11,821 bases of DNA, taken from the NCBI GenBank assembly GCA_913061385.1, contig CAJXTM010000037.1, positions 1-11,821 on the forward strand, written 5' to 3'. Below are positions 6,903 through 11,821 of the stretch, piece by piece. Position numbers and translations under genes: made by a program. Below the pieces are notes generated by a model. That model worked only from the letters and a program-made list of their open reading frames with translations. It did no database searches and had not been told where the DNA came from. This DNA comes from an uncultured Rhodopirellula sp. (lineage in GTDB: Bacteria; Planctomycetota; Planctomycetia; Pirellulales; Pirellulaceae). Numbering within the stretch: position 1 is the stretch's first letter; every line of letters starts with the position of its first letter.

Positions 6903-9509
6903 ATGGACGCATTGTCTGGGGCACAAACTTTCTGTTCGCTGACGAATCCACGTTTGGGTGATTCGCCGCTATCCAAGATTAATCAGCAACCCGTCTTGTT
7001 GATCTCGTTGGCGACAATTTCCGGCGTCCTGCTAGATTCGTGCTGCCCTTTGAGTCACTCACAAGCGGGCCGCACTATTTCGGGGTGCGGCTGGTGTATT
7101 GCTATTTTTCTGTGTTTAGCGCTGCTCATACGGGCGAAAGCATCAGTGCGTCGGACAGTTGCTGTACTTGTGTTTGTGGCATTGGGTGGTTTTCTGCACA
7201 ACAACCAAATCTCTTTGCATCACAGTTGCACACTCTGGAAATATTTATGTGTTAACGAACAGCCCACCGTCATCCGCGGGATCGTCGATCGCCCCTCTAC
7301 GTTGCGCAATCGAAAATCACAATACAACACCGGCAGGCACCATCGCTCACCCTGGCAAACGCAACTGGAAGTCAAACTCACTGAATTACGAGTAGGCCAA
7401 TATTTTCAAGCTTGTGATGGCCGAGTGTTGATTGTCATTGAGGGACAGTGTCGCGATTTGTTGCCTGGTGATGTGATCGAAGCCTACGGAAACCTCTGCC
7501 GTTTCGATGCACCCAGCAATCCAGGGCAAAGGGACCTTCGTCCTATTTATCAGTATCGTAACTTGCAGGCGAATTTCAAAGTCGCTGATCCCAGTCAGAT
7601 AGTCACGATACCCGGAACAATGACTTGGCGAAGATTGCTGCATCGTTGGATTGCCGGCTTCGCTGCAATGGGACGTGATGAACTATTGCAACACACTTCC
7701 AAGTCTGCCGGTCCACTTGCGGTTGCAATGGTGCTTGGACAACGTGGCTACATCGATCATGCCACAAGTGATTTACTACTGGTGACTGGCACAGCTCATC
7801 TTTTATCAGTCAGCGGCATGCACTTAGCGATTCTGGTCGTATTGGCGAACTGTATCGCTACGCTGGCACGGTCGCCGATGAGGCTAAGGATCGTTTGCAT
7901 CCTTTCATTTTGCCTGTTTTACACATCATTGACGGGAGGCCGACCACCTGTAATTCGAGCTGCCGTTCTCGTGGGAATATTTCTGCTGTCAGTTTGGTTA
8001 CGACGCATGAACCAACCCATCAACACGTTGTCCGTAGCAGCCTTGGTTTTGACTCTGATCAATCCGGGAAATGTATTGAATGTCGGTGTACAACTCTCTT
8101 TCTTGGCAGTGATCACGCTGATCCTGTGCGCCCAAAAAGCGACTGCCAAGGCTGTTTGCCACGAAGGTGATCGTCAGGACAGGCTACTTGATGATCTGAT
8201 CGACAGTGGTAAAAGTCGCTTGCTGGTGTCTGCAAGACAACTGGCGAGAAAAACTTGGCAACTGCTTTGGTTCAGTTGCTGTGTCACCACAGTCTGTATG
8301 CCATTGGTTTGGTACCACTTTCATGTTGTCTCACCGATCAGCGTTATCGTAAATCTGCTTTTGGCACCATGCCTGTTGGTTGCTTTGGCTTCTGGTCTCT
8401 TGGTGATCGTAACTGGAATACTAAATGACTCACTTGCGATCGTTCCGGGTTGGATTTGCAGCAAGATACTGGAATGGATGCAATGGCTGATGTCTTTAGC
8501 TGCCGAGGTTCCACTAGGGCATGTCTGGCTACCTGCACCACCTGGTTACTGGGTCATTACATTTTACATATTGCTGACCACAACTTTGTTCATTCCGCGG
8601 GATAACAAGTGGCACTATCGAGTTCGACGTATCTGGATTGGAGTATGGATTTCGGCGGCCTATTTATTAGCAATCAGCGGGCGGAACATCGCTGAAGGTA
8701 CCTTGGAAGCGACCTTTCTGGATGTGGGACACGGCACTTGCGTTGTTCTACGGCTGCCATCAAACGAAGTCTGGATGTACGACTGTGGTCGACTCGGAAA
8801 TGAATCTTACAGTAGTGCCGGGATCGACCGCGCCCTCTGGTCGATGGGCATCACTGAACTTGACGGCATCATTCTTTCTCATGCTGATTCTGATCACTTC
8901 AATGCTCTTCCCGGGATACTGAAACGATTTAAAGTGCATTGTGTGGTCACACCACCGGGAATGCTTAAGGAGTCAGAATCGGCGTTGCTTCCGGTGAACG
9001 AGTCCATCCAGTATTACCAGATTGATGTTCACGAAGCCCATCACAATCGTGGTCAGTATGGATTGGCAAGATTCGAGCGCTCAGGATTAAAATTTCCGCA
9101 AATGGTTCAGGTTCTCCATCCACCCATCAAACGAGTGCCCGGTAGCGATAATGCTAATAGTCTGGTGTTGCATCTCTGGTGGCGCGGCAGAAGCATGATT
9201 CTTCCGGGCGATCTTGAACCTCCTGGCACTGCAATGCTTGTCAACCTACCCCGCCCAAGGGCGGGCGGCGTATTGATGGCGCCACACCATGGCAGTTTAC
9301 GAATGGACGCAGCCTCTGTTTTAGAATGGGCGCGGCCCAAAGAAACCATTGTCAGCGGTGGCCAGCGAGCCAGAAAACCCGAGGTGCATGAAATGCTTTC
9401 AGTGCATGGGTCGGCTGTTCATGTCACAGCCATCGTCGGTGCGATTCGTGTCGAGATTGGTAAACACGGTGAGGTTCGTGTCAAAGAGTGGAATTGTGCG
9501 GGTTGGTAG
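6903..9509 (+). CDS. comEC: ComEC/Rec2 family DNA uptake channel protein
   Basis: An 868-residue multi-pass inner-membrane protein. Three hydrophobic segments (about 28-45, 60-77, 83-97) precede a soluble OB-like DUF4131 region (about 110-235). The competence channel domain follows, with the signature GTAHLLSVSGMH at 296-307 and many membrane segments to about 590. The C-terminal metallo-beta-lactamase domain runs from about 602 (FLDVGHGTC), with HADSDH at 660-665, PGD (Asp770) and APHHGS at 793-798, so metal ligands look intact. ComEC passes single-stranded DNA across the inner membrane in transformation, and the C-terminal domain is thought to be a nuclease degrading the other strand. The ATG at 6903 follows GGGGAG with a short 2-nt spacing. 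The gene is alone here, without comEA or other competence genes in view; transformation ability is not shown. Length is full. Confidence 0.93.
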   Translation: MDALSGAQTFCSLTNPRLGDSPLSKINQQPVLLISLATISGVLLDSCCPLSHSQAGRTISGCGWCIAIFLCLALLIRAKASVRRTVAVLVFVALGGFLHNNQISLHHSCTLWKYLCVNEQPTVIRGIVDRPSTLRNRKSQYNTGRHHRSPWQTQLEVKLTELRVGQYFQACDGRVLIVIEGQCRDLLPGDVIEAYGNLCRFDAPSNPGQRDLRPIYQYRNLQANFKVADPSQIVTIPGTMTWRRLLHRWIAGFAAMGRDELLQHTSKSAGPLAVAMVLGQRGYIDHATSDLLLVTGTAHLLSVSGMHLAILVVLANCIATLARSPMRLRIVCILSFCLFYTSLTGGRPPVIRAAVLVGIFLLSVWLRRMNQPINTLSVAALVLTLINPGNVLNVGVQLSFLAVITLILCAQKATAKAVCHEGDRQDRLLDDLIDSGKSRLLVSARQLARKTWQLLWFSCCVTTVCMPLVWYHFHVVSPISVIVNLLLAPCLLVALASGLLVIVTGILNDSLAIVPGWICSKILEWMQWLMSLAAEVPLGHVWLPAPPGYWVITFYILLTTTLFIPRDNKWHYRVRRIWIGVWISAAYLLAISGRNIAEGTLEATFLDVGHGTCVVLRLPSNEVWMYDCGRLGNESYSSAGIDRALWSMGITELDGIILSHADSDHFNALPGILKRFKVHCVVTPPGMLKESESALLPVNESIQYYQIDVHEAHHNRGQYGLARFERSGLKFPQMVQVLHPPIKRVPGSDNANSLVLHLWWRGRSMILPGDLEPPGTAMLVNLPRPRAGGVLMAPHHGSLRMDAASVLEWARPKETIVSGGQRARKPEVHEMLSVHGSAVHVTAIVGAIRVEIGKHGEVRVKEWNCAGW

Positions 9510-9634
9510 GGCAATAATACGGCAGCAAAGTGGCCGGAAAGGCAAACCTGCGCGGTGACAACGATTGCAGACGGTGTACGATTGATGGTTATCTACACTA
9601 TCCCATATCTTTCCTCTATCCCACCAATCGTTAC

Positions 9635-10564
9635 ATGCTCGCCTTTCTTAGCGAGATTTCGATCACCTGCGTCTTTACCAGCTACTTCGTGGTACTGGTG
9701 CTCGAGTTGTTGCGCCTGTTCGGTCGCATCCCCGGACGGGGTTTGTTTGTTATCGGCATGATGTCCGTGGGTTTGTTCACGCACGTCTGTTATTTGCTAC
9801 TACGGGCAACCACGTTGGAAGGCGTCGAGGGGGCAGGTCAGGAAGTGGGCCTGTTGGCAACATGGTCAGATTGGTCGCTACTGGTGTCGCTTGGGCTGTC
9901 GATTGCTTTTTTTGTACTGCACCTCAGACGCCCTGACACGATCATCAGTTTCTTTTTCCTTCCGGCTATGATGGCCTTGTTGGGACTGGCAATCATTTTA
10001 GGCGACCGACCTCCCTTCAGTCGCACCGAAGCGGTCGAGGTTTGGCGTTCCGTCCATGCGATTGCGATGATGGCGGGTTCCATCGCCGTGCTCATCGGAT
10101 TTTTGGCCGGCATCATGTATCTGGTGCAATCGCGAAGATTAAAACTGAAGCGAGCAGGATCATCGTTCCGTCTACCAACCCTCGAGTCGCTCGGCAGGTT
10201 AAACCGACGATGTCTGGTTGGAAGCACTATCGCAGTCGGCATTGGGCTAATCGCCGGTGTTGTGATGAACCTGAATCGTTGGGGGAACGTTGGCTGGACT
10301 GACCGAGGAGTCTTACTCAGCACGCTGCTTTTAGTCTGGCTTCTAGGTGCAACGGGTGTTGAATACTTCTACGCTCCAGCAAGTCGAGGACGAAAAGCGG
10401 TTTACCTCACATTAGCGAGCGGAGGCTTTCTTGTTCTGGCAATGATCGGTGTCCTCACCACTTCGCATGGGCAATCTGAGCAAGACTCATCTTCCACGGA
10501 AGAAGTTGGCTTGTCACCTTCGGCACAAATCGAATGGTTCACTTCGACGGAGGACATTCGATGA
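9635..10564 (+). CDS. HemX/CcsA-like cytochrome c assembly membrane protein
   Basis: A 309-residue integral membrane protein with about eight hydrophobic segments (near 10-28, 35-55, 80-96, 103-122, 140-163, 195-211, 226-242, 256-275) and a short polar C-terminal tail. It resembles the CcsA/HemX family (Pfam Cytochrom_C_asm). Histidines at conserved-type sites are His50 (FTHVCYLL) and His141 (WRSVHAIAMMAGS); IGFLAGIMYLVQSRRLK (154-170) is also typical. The tryptophan-rich WWD haem-handling loop of true CcsA is not evident, so it fits HemX better. In many bacteria such a gene precedes or follows hemA, and here its stop overlaps the hemA start by ATGA. The start is uncertain: I prefer ATG 9635, just before the first membrane segment, over GTG 9530, which would add 35 polar residues. 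No clear Shine-Dalgarno was found for either. It may affect GluTR level or haem handling; that is inference. Confidence 0.8.
   Translation: MLAFLSEISITCVFTSYFVVLVLELLRLFGRIPGRGLFVIGMMSVGLFTHVCYLLLRATTLEGVEGAGQEVGLLATWSDWSLLVSLGLSIAFFVLHLRRPDTIISFFFLPAMMALLGLAIILGDRPPFSRTEAVEVWRSVHAIAMMAGSIAVLIGFLAGIMYLVQSRRLKLKRAGSSFRLPTLESLGRLNRRCLVGSTIAVGIGLIAGVVMNLNRWGNVGWTDRGVLLSTLLLVWLLGATGVEYFYAPASRGRKAVYLTLASGGFLVLAMIGVLTTSHGQSEQDSSSTEEVGLSPSAQIEWFTSTEDIR
10549..10553 (+). promoter_or_regulatory. Shine-Dalgarno of hemA inside the upstream gene
   Basis: GGAGG lies 7 nt before the ATG at 10561, within the last codons of the HemX-like gene. It decides the hemA start against the longer in-frame ATG at 10534 and, with the ATGA overlap, points to translational coupling of the two genes. 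Confidence 0.85.
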
Positions 10565-11781
10565 AATTGCAAATGATTGGTTGCAGTCATCATGACGCCG
10601 CTGTTGAATTCCGGGAAAAGATCTCTTTCACTAGCGACCAAGTCAGTAAGGCGTTGAATGCCTTTCGCCAACGTTTTCCTACCTCGGAAATCGTTTTGAT
10701 CAGTACATGTAACCGCGTCGAACTTTACACAACCGCGGGCGACAACAGCGAACTTGATCGGAATGGTGTTGCTGAGTTTTTGGCTGATCAGCACAAATTG
10801 AATGCCGATGAAGTTGTTGATCAGATGATTTATCGCGCTGGATCAGAAGCGGTGGAACATCTTTTTACAGTCGCTGCCAGTCTGGATAGCATGGTCGTCG
10901 GGGAAGCGCAAATCCTCTCCCAGGTCAAACAGGCTTATGACATTGCCTGCAATTCCGGATCCGCCGGGCCTCTGACACACTCGGTGTTTCAGGCGGCAAA
11001 TCGAGCTGCCAAACGTGTCCAACAGGAAACATCAATTCACCGCCGACGGGTGAGTGTGCCCAGCGTGGCAGTCGGCGAGGTTGCGACCGAAGTCTTCGAT
11101 ACACTTCACAACAAGCGGGTGGTGCTGTGCGGTGCCGGTGAAATGGGTGGGGAAACCCTTCGATACCTGAAGCAGGCAGGCGCCAGTGATATCTGTATCA
11201 TTAACCGGAGCCGTGATCGTGCCGTTGCACTTGCCAACACTTTCAGTGCTGAATCTGCATTGTGGGATGATCTTCAGGAACAAGTCGTGGGTGCTGATCT
11301 GTTAATCGGCACAACATCAGCAACGGAACCAATCTTAGACAAAGCGACTTTTCTGCCGCTGCACGGCAAACGCAAGAACCGGCTGTTGCTGATCTTGGAC
11401 TTGGCGGTCCCCCGAGATTTTGAACCGTCGATAGGTGAATTATCGAATGTTTATCTGTATGGCATCGATGATTTGCAATCCGCTTGCGACCGCAATCGGC
11501 GGGAACGGCAGAAAGAGTGGCCAAAGGCAAAGCAGGTGATTTCAGAAGAAACGCAGCGACTGATGCAGGCGTTCCATCACAAAGCAACTGGACCGGTCAT
11601 TCAGCGTCTTCGCGAACATGCACAAGATCTCAAGAACGACGAACTGGAGCGATTGATCAACAAGCTTCATTTGGAAGACCTCGATCCATCAGCACAAAAA
11701 GAGATTGAAAAGTCGTTTGATCGTCTTATCAATAAATTGTTACACCCCCCTCTCGCATCCTTGCGCGACGACGCAGCAGAG
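10561..11781 (+). CDS. hemA: Glutamyl-tRNA reductase, 3' end cut by library end
   Basis: Reduces glutamyl-tRNA(Glu) to glutamate-1-semialdehyde with NADPH, the first committed step of C5-pathway tetrapyrrole synthesis, in the cytosol. The first 407 residues are present. The catalytic Cys50 lies in STCNRVELY (48-56), and the N-terminal GCSHHDAAVEFRE matches the family start. VGEAQILSQVKQAY is the conserved segment linking the catalytic and NADPH domains; GAGEMG at 191-196 is the nucleotide-binding glycine motif, and the C-terminal helical dimerisation domain reaches HPPLASLRDDAAE. Usual bacterial length is a little above 410, so only a few residues are missing. The apparent ending LSLIHI is adapter translation, not protein. 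It overlaps the HemX-like gene by four bases and has a strong Shine-Dalgarno. Confidence 0.97.
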
Positions 11782-11821
11782 CTGTCTCTTATACACATCT
11801 GACGCTGCCGACGACTCCTTA
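11782..11821 (-). other. Nextera Read-1/index adapter (non-genomic)
   Basis: Bases 11782-11800 (CTGTCTCTTATACACATCT) are the reverse complement of the Tn5 mosaic end, 11801-11814 (GACGCTGCCGACGA) the rest of the Read-1 adapter complement, and 11815-11821 (CTCCTTA) the first seven bases of what would be an i5 index; from memory it fits S505. Not organismal sequence. Confidence 0.98.

Noticed and set aside
6903..9509. A competence operon around comEC
   Set aside because: No comEA, pilus or DprA-like gene lies in the window, and the next genes belong to haem metabolism.
1..11821. CRISPR array, tRNA/rRNA genes, insertion sequence or phage genes
   Set aside because: No regularly spaced repeat arrays outside the coding KKKAT repeat, no cloverleaf or T-arm pattern, and no transposase or phage-like product was found. 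The mosaic-end sequences at both edges come from the library transposase, not from a resident transposon.

Overview
The window is an assembled contig or amplicon piece whose two ends are not genomic. Bases 1-48 are an Illumina Nextera index/Read-2 adapter and bases 11782-11821 are the reverse complement of the Read-1 adapter plus part of an index. Genomic sequence is therefore about 49-11781, and the first and last genes are cut by the library insert, not by biology. Base composition is close to balanced. The gene set is a secreted prolyl oligopeptidase, a stand-alone M50 protease, full-length ComEC with a metallo-beta-lactamase tail, a HemX/CcsA-like gene overlapping hemA, a lysine/alanine-repeat histone H1-like protein and a degenerate NtrC-type regulator. 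Together these resemble a planctomycete of the Rhodopirellula/Pirellulaceae kind; this is inference from gene style, not a database match.

Left part, 49-2515, + strand: the C-terminal part of an NtrC-like regulator (AAA+ remnant plus Fis-type helix-turn-helix), directly followed by a 140-residue protein of unknown function (stop and start codons adjacent), then after about 200 bp an Mrp/ApbC-type iron-sulfur carrier ATPase with an N-terminal MIP18-like domain.

Middle, 2516-6815: a non-coding convergent region of roughly 440 bp ends in a strong bidirectional terminator hairpin. Three minus-strand genes follow: a 92-residue histone H1-like basic protein with a GTG start and a strong ribosome binding site, a site-2-protease-family metalloprotease, and a signal-peptide-bearing S9A prolyl oligopeptidase. 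The 353-bp region upstream of the histone-like gene carries a dense cluster of GTTRCG-type inverted and direct repeats around an A/T-rich palindrome.

Right part, 6903-11781, + strand: comEC is divergent from the oligopeptidase gene across an 87-bp gap holding a 17-bp palindrome. It is followed by a HemX/CcsA-like membrane protein and hemA (glutamyl-tRNA reductase), which overlap by ATGA with a strong Shine-Dalgarno inside the upstream gene. The last two couple an inner-membrane cytochrome-assembly-type protein to the first committed step of tetrapyrrole synthesis.

Most of the window is ordinary chromosomal housekeeping. I see no phage, transposon, CRISPR or defence-type cassette, and no convincing new multigene system. 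The best leads are the catalytically degenerate NtrC-like regulator with its partner, the palindrome cluster upstream of the histone-like gene, and the operator-like palindrome between the oligopeptidase gene and comEC.
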